A DNA stretch of 18,931 nucleotides, from contig DASXSF010000139.1 in the NCBI GenBank assembly GCA_036506155.1, positions 1 through 18,931 of the forward strand, written 5' to 3'. Positions 7,717 to 14,259 of this stretch are shown here, piece by piece. Position 1 is the stretch's first letter; each line of letters opens with the position of its first letter. Under the pieces are notes generated by a model that was not told the origin of the DNA, made no database searches, and was given only the letters and a program-made list of their open reading frames with translations. Both the position numbers and the translations under genes were made by a program. The DNA is from DASXRA01 sp036506155 (GTDB lineage Bacteria > Actinomycetota > Actinomycetes > Mycobacteriales > Jatrophihabitantaceae).

Positions 7717-8337
7717 ATGACAGCGTCTGAAGGACCCATCGGCCGGTCGTTCGCACGGCTCATCGAACGGGGCGCCAGCCGGTGGTGGATTCCACTGGTG
7801 ATCGGGATCCTCTGGTTGATCTATGCGTTCATCGTGCTCTCCTTTACTTACAAGACGATCTGGGCGATCGTGATCTTCGCCGGGCTCGCGTTTATCGCCG
7901 CGGGCATCGTCGAGTTCGTCCTCGCGGCTGTTCTTGATAGTTGGCAGTGGCTGCACGCGCTCGCGGGGATCTTGTGCATCGCCGCCGGTGTCGTGGCGTT
8001 CGTGTGGCCCGACCAGACATTCCTGGTCCTGGCCGGGATCATCGGCTGGTTCCTGCTGTTCCGGGGAACGTTCAACATCGTCGAGTCGCTGCTGGTCAAG
8101 GATTACGTCGAGCAGTGGTGGCTGATCTTGATCACCGGGATCTTGCAAGTGGCCATCGCGCTGTGGGCGGTCGGCTACGCCGGTCGGTCGATCGCGGTAC
8201 TTGTCGTCTGGGTCGGTGCGTGGGCGCTGACCGAGGGAATCATGAACATCTGGGCGGCCTTCCGGCTCAGAAGCGTGCACCAACATGCGGCTGCGCTCGC
8301 GGAGCCGCGCGTGACATCACCCAGCGCACCTGCCTAG
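7717..8337 (+). CDS. HdeD family (DUF308) membrane protein
   Basis: The ATG at 7717 is preferred over an in-frame GTG at 7690 because GGAGG sits six bases before it. The 206-aa product has a short cytoplasmic N-terminus followed by six hydrophobic segments in three pairs, at roughly residues 23-43, 47-73, 79-97, 101-118, 134-154 and 157-183. The internal repeat is typical of the family: LAFIAAGIVEFVLA, LAGIIGWFLLFRGTFNIVES and VWVGAWALTEGIMNIWAAFR. Each pair ends in a G/E-rich segment, with WPDQTFLVL between repeats. E. coli HdeD is linked to acid stress; in actinobacteria the function is unassigned. No operon partner. The next gene to the right is convergent. Confidence 0.88.
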   Translation: MTASEGPIGRSFARLIERGASRWWIPLVIGILWLIYAFIVLSFTYKTIWAIVIFAGLAFIAAGIVEFVLAAVLDSWQWLHALAGILCIAAGVVAFVWPDQTFLVLAGIIGWFLLFRGTFNIVESLLVKDYVEQWWLILITGILQVAIALWAVGYAGRSIAVLVVWVGAWALTEGIMNIWAAFRLRSVHQHAAALAEPRVTSPSAPA

Positions 8338-8587
8338 GCGTGCGCCGCGAAAGCCTCATTTGGCTGGGCGGCTTCCGCGCTGCTCATGCCCGCTCCGGTT
8401 TGGCTGCCGCTGTAGGGGTTGAGTTCGGCTGACGGCTGTAGCCCGGACCGTCGGTGGGCGTGTCGACGCTGACACGTGGGCCGTCGGAAGCGAGGTCCGC
8501 TGGAGAACCTGCTGTGGTTGTCGTTCGTGTTGTGGCAGTACGACGACCACGCCCCTGCGCCTCGACTGGACGGCAGCCTCTGCGCGG
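8338..8587. other. Convergent intergenic gap
   Basis: This lies between the ends of the HdeD-like gene and the minus-strand SRPBCC pair. A minus-strand frame ending at 8334 has a protein-like tail (AELNPYSGSQTGAGMSSAEA) but no start signal; it may be a gene scrap. No clear terminator hairpin was found. Confidence 0.3.
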
Positions 8588-9019
8588 TCACGGCTCCAGG
8601 CAACGACGCAGCCGTTCCAGATCCGCGGCGACGCGTCTGCGGACCTGCGCCTTCAGTACCGGCGTGGCGAGTCCGAAGAAGCGCCCTGGCGTGCCGTGCG
8701 CGCGGATGGCGACGAGTGTGCCGTCCGGCGCGTCGTCGAGCTCGTATCGCACGAGCATCGGAAAAGGCCGCTCCACTGTCATCTCAACGAGCCGGTCCGG
8801 CTCATGCTTCGTGATGAGGTAGCCGTAGGTGAACGACCGGCCGAGGAATCTCGCTGTGCGCTGCACGGAGGTACCTTCGGTCAGCGGCCCGGGCCGCGAT
8901 GGGGTGCTCGAGGTGATGCCGCCGGTCCAGCGAAGGTCGTTGCCGGGGTCGAACATGAACGCCGCGACGTCGGCCCGCGGACTGTGCACGAGCACGACCG
9001 GCCGGACGTCTACGCTCAC
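8588..9019 (-). CDS. SRPBCC-fold protein (polyketide cyclase/dehydrase-like), second gene of pair
   Basis: The GTG at 9019 overlaps the stop of the preceding gene (GTGA at 9016-9019), so translation is probably coupled. The product has 143 aa. It begins VSVDVRPVVLVHSPRADVAA, continues with FDPGNDLRWTGGI, and has the RTARFLGRSFTYGYLITKHE strand and DRLVEMTVERPFPMLVRYEL. The predicted C-terminal helix is PVLKAQVRRRVAADLERLRR. The antiparallel-sheet-then-long-helix order and the P-xVAAFMFDPGNDLRW opening fit the START/Bet v1-like SRPBCC superfamily, which binds hydrophobic ligands. No catalytic residues can be named. It sits in a unit with another SRPBCC gene upstream and an ArsR-SRPBCC pair across the promoter, so ArsR control is likely. 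Confidence 0.8.
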   Translation of the reverse strand: MSVDVRPVVLVHSPRADVAAFMFDPGNDLRWTGGITSSTPSRPGPLTEGTSVQRTARFLGRSFTYGYLITKHEPDRLVEMTVERPFPMLVRYELDDAPDGTLVAIRAHGTPGRFFGLATPVLKAQVRRRVAADLERLRRCLEP

Positions 9020-9453
9020 GCCGGCTCCGGGAAGAACGGCTGCGGCGTTCCGGTCTCGGCGTAGCGGGCGAGGCGGTCCAGGATCATCGCCCAGACCTGC
9101 GCGGTGTGCGCGAACTCGATGTCCGGGTAACCCTCTGCGAAGCCGTGATGACGGAACAGCACGCCCGTTCCGGTCTCGCTGCGCAAGGGGGAGGACAGTT
9201 GCCACTCCCAGGTCGAGCCGTGCCAGAAGGGGAAGCCGGACGTGACGCTCATCCGGACGAGCTTGGCCGGCTCGGTGGTCACCGTGACGTCGAGGTCGAC
9301 TGGCGAGGCCTCGAAGCCGTACCGGGCCTTGCCGGCGGTGACGTCGCAGTCGGCGGTCCAGAAGGCCCGCTGGCCCTCGGTGGTGGTCAGGATCTGGAAC
9401 AGGCGCGCGGCGTCGGCCTGCACGTCGACGGCGAGGGTGACGGTCTGGCTCAT
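9016..9453 (-). CDS. AHSA1-type SRPBCC-domain protein
   Basis: The ATG at 9453 has GGAGG at -8, fixing the start; 145 aa. Sequence: MSQTVTLAVDVQADAARLFQ, then ILTTTEGQRAFWTADCDV, YGFEASPVDLDVTVTTEPAK, SGFPFWHGSTWEWQLS, GTGVLFRHHGFAEGYPD, and a C-terminal helix with WAMILDRLARYAETG. The opening V-xxxAARLFQILTTxEGxxxFWT and the late LFRHHGF plus QVW--ILDRLARYxETG pattern are typical of Aha1-like SRPBCC proteins commonly placed beside ArsR regulators. Ligand and activity are unknown. It is the first gene of a leftward pair, with the palindromic operator 22 bases upstream of its start. Confidence 0.88.
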   Translation of the reverse strand: MSQTVTLAVDVQADAARLFQILTTTEGQRAFWTADCDVTAGKARYGFEASPVDLDVTVTTEPAKLVRMSVTSGFPFWHGSTWEWQLSSPLRSETGTGVLFRHHGFAEGYPDIEFAHTAQVWAMILDRLARYAETGTPQPFFPEPA

Positions 9454-9474
9454 CGCTGCCTCCGGCTCTGTAAG

Positions 9475-9496
9475 TATTTTAGAAGTAGCTAAAATA
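9475..9496. promoter_or_regulatory. Palindromic operator between divergent ArsR and SRPBCC genes
   Basis: TATTTTAG (9475-9482) and CTAAAATA (9489-9496) are perfect inverted repeats separated by six bases, an AT-rich island in GC-rich DNA. It lies in the 82-base gap between the two divergent genes. Each arm contains a TAAAAT hexamer, close to the -10 consensus, one reading in each direction, so a repressor bound here would cover both promoters. On the minus strand TTGACT (9510-9505) is a -35-like sequence, though its spacing to TAAAAT is too long. Family knowledge: ArsR-type repressors bind such imperfect or perfect 12-2-12-like palindromes. Binding itself is inferred. Confidence 0.75.
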
Positions 9497-9535
9497 AGTC
9501 GGGAAGTCAAGCCCGCCGACGGAAGGGTGCTTGTC

Positions 9536-9844
9536 GTGGATCGGTTGCGCGTGATCGCCGCGCCCCGTCGGCTCCACATCCTCGGGCTGGTGTGGGACAA
9601 GGAGTTGTCCGCCGGCGAGATCGCCGCGCAGTTCGACGTCTCATGGGGTGCGATAAGTCAGCACCTGACCGTCTTGAGGAAAGCCGGTCTGCTCACCGAA
9701 CGCCGGCAGGGCACGACCCGCTTCTACCGGACCGACAAGGCAGCGCTTGGGCCGCTGCGCGCCGTGGTCGAGGATCACTGGCGCACCAACCTGGCCCGGT
9801 TGACGAGCCTGGCCGAGGCCGAGCAGCGAGACAAGGATCGTTGA
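9536..9844 (+). CDS. ArsR-family transcriptional regulator (winged helix)
   Basis: GTG at 9536 is chosen because GGAAGG ends nine bases before it; an in-frame GTG at 9527 overlaps that site. 102 aa, normal length. The winged helix is clear: LRVIAAPRRLHILGLVWDKE (helix 1-2), LSAGEIAAQFDVSWGAISQH (helix-turn-helix at residues 25-43), LTVLRKAGLLTERRQGTTRF with the wing, then YRTDKAALGPLRAVVEDHW. There is no cysteine in the protein, so metal sensing by a CxC site is excluded. It belongs with the ArsR regulators paired with SRPBCC proteins. It probably represses both divergent pairs through the palindrome upstream. Its stop overlaps the next start by one base (TGATG), indicating coupling. Confidence 0.9.
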   Translation: MDRLRVIAAPRRLHILGLVWDKELSAGEIAAQFDVSWGAISQHLTVLRKAGLLTERRQGTTRFYRTDKAALGPLRAVVEDHWRTNLARLTSLAEAEQRDKDR

Positions 9845-10449
9845 TGACCGACCCAAACGTCCTCGAAGTGTCGGTGCACATCAAGGCCCGGCCCGAGACC
9901 GTGTTCGGCTATTTCACGGACCCGGTGAAATACGCTCAGTGGATGGGTAGCGAGGTCACCATCGAGCCCACGCCCGGCGGCCGGTACCGCGTCAGGATGC
10001 GCGACGGCGTCGAGGTGTCCGGCCAGTTCGTCGAGGTCGACGAACCGCGCCGGATCGTCTTCACCTGGGGCTGGACCCATGACCGTGCCGTGGCGCCTGG
10101 CTCGACTCGTGTCGAGGTCAGCCTCACCGAGGACGGCGACGGCACGAACGTCGTCTTGCGACACCACGGGCTACCCGACGCGGCGCAGCGCGAACACCAC
10201 CACGGCGGCTGGCGGGTCTACCTCGACCGCCTGGGCGTGCGGGCGACGGGCGGCGATCCGGGGCCGGACCCGAACGCGAAACCCGTAACCAGCGCTGCAT
10301 CAGCGGCGGGACTTGAAGCAGGCATCACCGGGTCGATCGTCGCCATGCCGCGCGGGCGGTTAGCAGTGCCTGCAGAGTGGCGGCGGGGCGCAGCAGGCTG
10401 GGGCGTGGTGGGTCGATCATGCGTCCGCGCGCGACGGCGGTCGTGGTGA
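9844..10449 (+). CDS. AHSA1-type SRPBCC-domain protein with unusual C-terminal extension
   Basis: ATG at 9844 overlaps the ArsR stop (TGATG). 201 aa, of which residues 1-145 are a standard SRPBCC domain: VLEVSVHIKARPETVFGYFT, DPVKYAQWMGSE, PTPGGRYRVRMRDG, VEVDEPRRIVFTWGW, TRVEVSLTEDGDGTNVVLRH, and HHGGWRVYLDRLGVRATGGD. Family members usually end right after GGDPGPDPNA. Here the frame runs on for 56 residues (146-201), ending in a basic RSCVRARRRSW. Those residues overlap, on the opposite strand, the remnant of a phosphatidyltransferase gene from 10325. The tail is therefore probably read-through after loss of the original stop, not a domain. Expressed with ArsR as a pair. Ligand unknown. Confidence 0.85.
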   Translation: MTDPNVLEVSVHIKARPETVFGYFTDPVKYAQWMGSEVTIEPTPGGRYRVRMRDGVEVSGQFVEVDEPRRIVFTWGWTHDRAVAPGSTRVEVSLTEDGDGTNVVLRHHGLPDAAQREHHHGGWRVYLDRLGVRATGGDPGPDPNAKPVTSAASAAGLEAGITGSIVAMPRGRLAVPAEWRRGAAGWGVVGRSCVRARRRSW

Positions 10450-10620
10450 CTGCGAGGACCGGGGGCGGCCCACGCGCCGGTCGCGGCCACGCGCAGCAGC
10501 CGGCTTGGCTCAGGTTGCGCGGTGAACCAGAGCCAGAACGCCGCGTCGGCGAGGGAGTCGGCGCGGGCGCCGAACAGCGGCCGAGCGAGCCGTGATTCGA
10601 TGCCGGGTCCATGCCAGCGA
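10325..10620 (-). pseudogene. CDP-alcohol phosphatidyltransferase, C-terminal remnant
   Basis: Reading leftwards from about 10607: GPGIESRLARPLFGARADSL, ADAAFWLWFTAQPEPSRLLR and VAATGAWAAP. After removing one base from the CCCCC run near 10460 it continues VLAVTTTAVARGRMIDPPRP, SLLRPAATLQALLTARAAWR and stops at 10325. The ADxLADAAFW-W segment and the ARGRMIDPPRPxLLRPAA ending are characteristic of actinobacterial CDP-alcohol phosphatidyltransferase family proteins, as I remember them. The family makes phospholipid head-group linkages at the membrane. The N-terminal catalytic CDP-binding motif (DG-x2-AR-x8-G-x3-D-x3-D) is mostly gone: only RLAR and one D of the pattern remain. It is a truncated, frameshifted remnant facing the SRPBCC gene end. 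Confidence 0.65.
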
Positions 10621-10712
10621 ACCGTCTGAAATGCGTGAGCCGCGGCCGACGGATGCTTACGGTCTGATGACGTGAGCGGCCAGGGTGGTTGAGCCGCGAA
10701 TAGCCTTGAGTG

Positions 10713-11267
10713 ATGCGCGGGTCGATCGTGCTGCTGGTCTTGGTCACGATGCTGGTCAGCGCCTGCGCCAGCCAGCGGCCCACCGGCTCGTCGACACCGA
10801 GCGCCGATTCGAGTGACCCGTCGCAGAACGCGAGCAGTTCGTCGGCCGGCCGCACCCCACCACCTTCGGTTGTACCACCCGCTGCCCGGCCATCCATCTC
10901 GGCCCGCACCGGCACCGTCGTCACAACGTCCACCAGCCAGTTCGGCCCGGTCCTGTTCGACCGAACCGGTCAGGCGATCTACACCTTCGACGCCGAAAAG
11001 ACCCGCACGCCCACTTGCTACGGTGACTGCGCTGTGGCCTGGCCACCGGTATTGACCAACGGTCAGCCCATCGCCGGCGGGGCGGTCAGGCAGAACATTC
11101 TAGGGGTCACTACGCGACGCGGAGGGGCAACTCAGGCCACCTACGGCGGCAAGCCGCTGTACTTCTATGCCCACGAGGGCAAGCATGAGGTGCTCTGCCA
11201 CAACGTCATCGAATTCGGCGGGCGTTGGCTCGCCGTCACCGCCGCGGCCGGCCCCGCCCCGACCTAG
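10713..11267 (+). CDS. Lipoprotein with COG4315 (secreted repeat, PF03640-type) domain
   Basis: ATG at 10713 (a GTG directly before it is in frame); no strong ribosome binding site. 184 aa. Residues 1-17 are a lipoprotein signal ending LVSA before Cys18, so the mature protein is lipid-anchored outside the membrane. A Ser/Pro/Thr-rich linker spans about 19-65. The domain follows: GPVLFDRTGQAIYTFDAEKT, TCYGDCAVAWPPVLTNG, and ATYGGKPLYFYAHEG. The pattern Lxx--G-xxYTFD, C-GxCAxAWPPxL and TYxGxPLYxFA is the signature of this family of unknown function. The end HNVIEFGGRWLAVTAAAG also fits. No neighbour suggests a role. A hairpin follows the stop. Confidence 0.88.
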   Translation: MRGSIVLLVLVTMLVSACASQRPTGSSTPSADSSDPSQNASSSSAGRTPPPSVVPPAARPSISARTGTVVTTSTSQFGPVLFDRTGQAIYTFDAEKTRTPTCYGDCAVAWPPVLTNGQPIAGGAVRQNILGVTTRRGGATQATYGGKPLYFYAHEGKHEVLCHNVIEFGGRWLAVTAAAGPAPT

Positions 11268-11294
11268 GGCTCGCTTGCCCTGCGAACCGCGCCG

Positions 11295-11332
11295 GATGAG
11301 GCGCCGCCCCCGAAGGGGCGAACCGATGAGGC
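11295..11332 (+). terminator. Hairpin after the lipoprotein gene, flanked by a direct repeat
   Basis: CGCCCC (11305-11310), loop CGAA, GGGGCG (11315-11320) is a perfect 6-bp stem closed by a tetraloop, 37 bases past the stop codon. The sequence GATGAGGC occurs on both sides (11295-11302 and 11325-11332). Most likely a terminator; the flanking repeat may be chance. Confidence 0.45.
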
Positions 11333-11421
11333 TGAGCGCACTGGACCGCGACGCTGGGCAGGTGAGTGCGCGTGCCCCGGCCGGCATCCGCACCACGTAG
11401 CCAACATCACCTGGCAACACG

Positions 11422-12021
11422 ATGAACCAGCCACAAGGCCTGGCCCGCCGGCGAACATGTCTACACGCCAACATCGAGAGCGCCACCTGGAGGCTGCACC
11501 CCCACACCGGCAAGATCCATCTGTTCGTTGGTAACCAGCCGCACCGAGCACTGTGCGGAACGACCAGCTATCTACCCTGCCGCCTGCCACGTCATGCACC
11601 GACTGCGTACTGCCGCCGCTGCTTTTGCGCCGCCCAGCTGTCGCCGTCGCGTGAAACTGACCCCAAGTCGCCGGTGGCTCCAAGCGATCATGCGCGGCCG
11701 GGCCGGAACACCGCGTGTGAAGTCTGCCCTCCGGGGACCTCGTACATTCGTGAGTTGAGCTCGAAACGATCGCGATCGAGGCCGAGCATGGTCCCGCGTC
11801 GTCGATCTGTCCTGATCATCAACGCCCTACCCAGCCTCAGCAGTCGGTATCCGGCGTCGCCGCCATCGTCGTGCTTCGAGAGCTGTGCCGCTTGGGCCGG
11901 CACGTCGACTCTGTGCGGTTCGCATACATCCGGGCCGGGCGGCATCGCTGACTCGTACTTCGCGACGAACTACCCCCTAGCTGCCCACTCGGGTGGGGTG
12001 CTCAGTCCGGTCGGGCGGTGA
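11422..12021 (+). CDS. Hypothetical cysteine-rich protein, doubtful
   Basis: The frame opens at ATG 11422 without a clear ribosome binding site. The first 75 residues look protein-like: TWRLHPHTGKIHLFVGNQPH is followed by RALCGTTSYLP and then TAYCRRCFCAA. An ALCG...CRRC pairing of this kind resembles the small zinc-binding proteins common in actinobacterial genomes. The remaining 120 residues are Ser/Pro/Arg-rich and not convincing, so the true gene may end or be broken near 11660. Family unknown. It could be a remnant whose original stop has been lost. The minus strand 11688-11945 is also open but equally anonymous. Confidence 0.3.
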   Translation: MNQPQGLARRRTCLHANIESATWRLHPHTGKIHLFVGNQPHRALCGTTSYLPCRLPRHAPTAYCRRCFCAAQLSPSRETDPKSPVAPSDHARPGRNTACEVCPPGTSYIRELSSKRSRSRPSMVPRRRSVLIINALPSLSSRYPASPPSSCFESCAAWAGTSTLCGSHTSGPGGIADSYFATNYPLAAHSGGVLSPVGR

Positions 12022-13111
12022 GCGTCCCGTCGGGGGCCAGCTCGACCCGGGTTGCGAAGGCGCGGCTGACCCGGTCGATCGAGGCGCGCAGCCACGCCGT
12101 GTCGGCGTCGCAGGCGTGGTTCAGCCGCATCTTCCGCGCCTGCATTGGTGTCATGCGCAACTGGAGGAGCCTGCCGGTGCCCGCCTCCAGCGAGGCGAGG
12201 TACATCAGCCGCAGGTCGGGCCGGTACTGCTCATGGCCGTGGATGCCTTCGTAGTCGTTGATGAAATCGCCGCAGCCGTAGAGGACGAGCTTGTCGTGGT
12301 ACACCTCGATCGGGCGCGGATGGTGTGAGGAGTGCCCGTGGACAATATCGATGCCGGCATCGATGAGCCGGTGCGCGAAGCGGCGCTGGTCAGGGGCAAT
12401 CTGGTAGCCCCAGTTGGGCCCCCAGTGGATGGCGACGACGCCGACATCACCCGGGCCTTTGGCGGCGTTGACCAGGTCGGTGAGCTCGGCGCCGGTGTCG
12501 TCGGACAGGTCAGGCAGCCGCAAGACGCCCGGCCGGGTCCGCGTCGCGGCCCACGCGGGCGGGATGCCGCTGGAACCGGTTCCGCAGGCGAGCACGATGA
12601 CCCGAGCGTCGTGCTCGACCGGGACGACCGCGAGTTCGCGTGCCTCGCGCAGGTTGCGTCCCGCACCGGCCGTGCGGATCCCAGCGTCGGATAAGACGTC
12701 GAGCGTGTCGCCGAGCCCGCGGCGACCGAAGTCGAGCACGTGATTGTTCGCCAGCGTGCACACGTCCGGGCCGAAAGCGGTCAGGCAGGGCACGTCATCT
12801 GGGCTCATCCGGTAGTGAATGCCCTTGCCCGCGGCGAACCCGTCGTGCCCGGTGATGCTCGTCTCCAGGTTGATCACCCGCACGTCTGGAGCCAGATTCG
12901 CCGCGGTGCGTAGCGCGTCTCCCCAAGGCCAGGCGAAGTCAACCGGAGACGGGATCGGTCCGTTCGCCGACTCTGCCCGTTCGACATATCGTCTCGCGTC
13001 GCGCAAGTAGCCTTCGCGCAGCGTGGGATCGCCTGGATGCGGGAGGATCTGGTCCACGCCCCGCCCGGTCATCACGTCGCCACACAACAGCACCGTGAGC
13101 ACGTCTGCCAC
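12002..13111 (-). CDS. CapA-like (poly-gamma-glutamate synthesis type) metallophosphoesterase-fold protein
   Basis: The GTG at 13111 gives 369 aa and places the first strand (VLTVLLCGDVMTGRGVD) at residue 4. The frame is open far upstream but that part is Arg/Ser/Pro-rich, and there is no strong ribosome binding site, so the start could differ by a few codons. Family motifs in order: GDVMTGRG at 11-18, NLETSIT at 81-87, NNHVLDFGRRGL at 122-133, GIPPAWAATRTRPGV at 182-195, AIHWGPNW at 228-234, VHGHSSHHPRPIEVY at 257-271, and LYGCGDFINDY at 278-287. These D/N/H positions are the expected metal and phosphate site of the calcineurin-like fold. CapA/PgsA proteins take part in poly-gamma-glutamate capsule assembly. 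This one has no signal or membrane anchor and no PgsB/C partner, so it may be a cytoplasmic enzyme of unknown substrate. Confidence 0.88.
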   Translation of the reverse strand: MADVLTVLLCGDVMTGRGVDQILPHPGDPTLREGYLRDARRYVERAESANGPIPSPVDFAWPWGDALRTAANLAPDVRVINLETSITGHDGFAAGKGIHYRMSPDDVPCLTAFGPDVCTLANNHVLDFGRRGLGDTLDVLSDAGIRTAGAGRNLREARELAVVPVEHDARVIVLACGTGSSGIPPAWAATRTRPGVLRLPDLSDDTGAELTDLVNAAKGPGDVGVVAIHWGPNWGYQIAPDQRRFAHRLIDAGIDIVHGHSSHHPRPIEVYHDKLVLYGCGDFINDYEGIHGHEQYRPDLRLMYLASLEAGTGRLLQLRMTPMQARKMRLNHACDADTAWLRASIDRVSRAFATRVELAPDGTLTARPD

Positions 13112-13299
13112 TGTGCCCGATCCCACGCGTCGCGGACCGGCCGATGATCCGGTCGAGCTTCGCGACGGCCCCGCATTGTCGGGGACTTTCGTCGCTGGCG
13201 TGCTCGGCTGGCCAGGCTCGGTGTCGACTGCGGACGTCAGCCAGAGACCAACGACTCGATTGCGGGCGAGCGTCGCCGCTCCACGGCAGAACGTGCCCG

Positions 13300-13560
13300 G
13301 TGTGGCAATCGAACCAGACCGTCCTCGAGGTCGGCGCTGGCTACGGCTACCAGACACCGCTGCTCGACCGTCTCGCCCGCTGAGTATGCAGCATCGAGTG
13401 GTGGCCCGACCCGGCTGCCGCGTCCACGACGAACCTAGCCCGCGCGAAGATGCGGAACGCGACGATCGAGGCCGGCGACCGCGCCGCCGCGTTGCCCGGC
13501 GTCCGCGACCTCGTGCCTGCGCACCTCGTCGCGCTGCTCGGCCGCTTCGGCGTCGAGTGA
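13300..13560 (+). pseudogene. Protein-L-isoaspartate O-methyltransferase remnant
   Basis: One frame reads NQTVLEVGAGYGYQTPLLDR, then LAR, a TGA stop (13381-13383), and in the same frame VCSIEWWPDPAAASTTNLAR and AKMRNATIEAGD. The first part is SAM-binding motif I of PCMT-type enzymes (VLEIGxGxGYQTALLAxLA) and the second is the region just after it (VWSIEWxPDLAxxARxNLAxAG-xNVxxxxGD). The N-terminal third and the rest of the catalytic domain are absent. After GD the frame continues to a stop at 13558 with RDLVPAHLVALLGRFGVE, which does not match the family and may be a fusion left by a deletion. The stop is a substitution-type change, so this is a decayed gene. The enzyme family repairs damaged aspartyl residues in aged proteins. 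Confidence 0.65.
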
Positions 13561-13624
13561 CCAAGGACTCTGTCGCCGACCGTCGGGTTCCTGCAGCCTG
13601 GCTGTCGCATCGAAAGGGAGAATC

Positions 13625-13831
13625 ATGACTAGCGTCGCACGCGTCACCGAGATCAGTGCCGAGTCCGAGACCAGCTTCGAGGACGCGATCCAGGTCGGGA
13701 TCGGGCGGGCTGCGCAGACCCTGCGGGGTATCAAGTCTGCGTGGATCAAGGAGCAAAGCGTCCAGATCGCCGACGGCGCAATCACCAGCTACCGCGTAGA
13801 CATGTTGGTGACGTTCCTGCTGGAGGGCTAA
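13625..13831 (+). CDS. Dodecin family flavin-binding protein
   Basis: ATG at 13625 with AAGGGAG at ideal spacing; 68 aa, the normal length. The sequence shows the dodecin pattern: VTEISAESETSFEDAIQVGI, then GRAAQTLRGIKSAWIKEQSV, then DGAITSYRVDMLVTFLLEG. These give beta1, one helix with xRAAxTLRxI, then two strands, with the Trp of the flavin-stacking site just after the helix. Dodecins assemble as hollow dodecamers that store flavins in the cytoplasm. The gene is intact although it lies between a broken methyltransferase upstream and a broken hibernation factor downstream, so it has probably kept its own promoter in the short leader. Confidence 0.93.
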   Translation: MTSVARVTEISAESETSFEDAIQVGIGRAAQTLRGIKSAWIKEQSVQIADGAITSYRVDMLVTFLLEG

Positions 13832-13890
13832 GACGGCGGCACCGGTCCGTCATGTCAGTACATAGTGGGGGAGGCCGTTGATGGTGGCGC

Positions 13891-14200
13891 TCATTCGGCT
13901 GGGGTGATCAACCCGTACCGGCCGTCGTAGCGGTGCTAGAGGATGTTGCCGCGTTAGGTGTGGGCGTTGACGAAGAACACGAATGGCCGGCCGGTCACTT
14001 CGAGCCGTTCTGTGGTCTCCGGAGACGGCGAGGCAGGGCGCGGTCGCGGAGCTGACTGTGCAGGGCACTGCAGCCGGTGCGCCTGGCTCGGGAACGGCGG
14101 GGGTGCAGGCGATGCGGTACCCAGTCGGGCCAGCCGGTAGGTGACCGCGTCCGTGCCCGGTGTGGGCGTCGGTGAACAGGCCTAAGGAGATCCAGGGTGT
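13891..14200 (-). pseudogene. Ribosome hibernation factor (HPF/RaiA) C-terminal domain remnant
   Basis: Leftwards from about 14195: PWISLGLFTDAHTG, then after one frame change near 14155 GTDAVTYRLARLGT. Further on is TERLEVTGRPFVFFVNAHT, TAA, RGNIL, TAG, HRYDGRYGLITPAE and a final stop at 13891. The second part matches the S30AE/HPF C-terminal domain (ERxExxGxxFxxFxNAxTGRxxVxYRRxDGxYGLIxP). The first part looks like another copy of the same domain, as in actinobacterial proteins with two such domains. Two substitution stops and at least one indel show decay. The N-terminal ribosome-binding domain is not visible. Family members form inactive 100S ribosomes in stationary phase. The remnant ends where the Argonaute-like remnant on the other strand begins. 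Confidence 0.7.
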
Positions 14201-14259
14201 CCTAGACACGTGGGGCCGCGAATCGACGTCGAGTGCGTCAGTGTCCAGGCGGACCGCCG

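Noticed and set aside
13381..13383. In-frame TGA in the PCMT fragment as a selenocysteine codon
   Set aside because: The family does not use selenocysteine, most of the enzyme is missing, and no SECIS-like structure is apparent; a nonsense mutation is simpler.
13023..13628. 201-codon plus-strand frame over the CapA start and PCMT remnant
   Set aside because: Arg/Pro-rich, no family; it crosses two independently recognisable genes in other frames.
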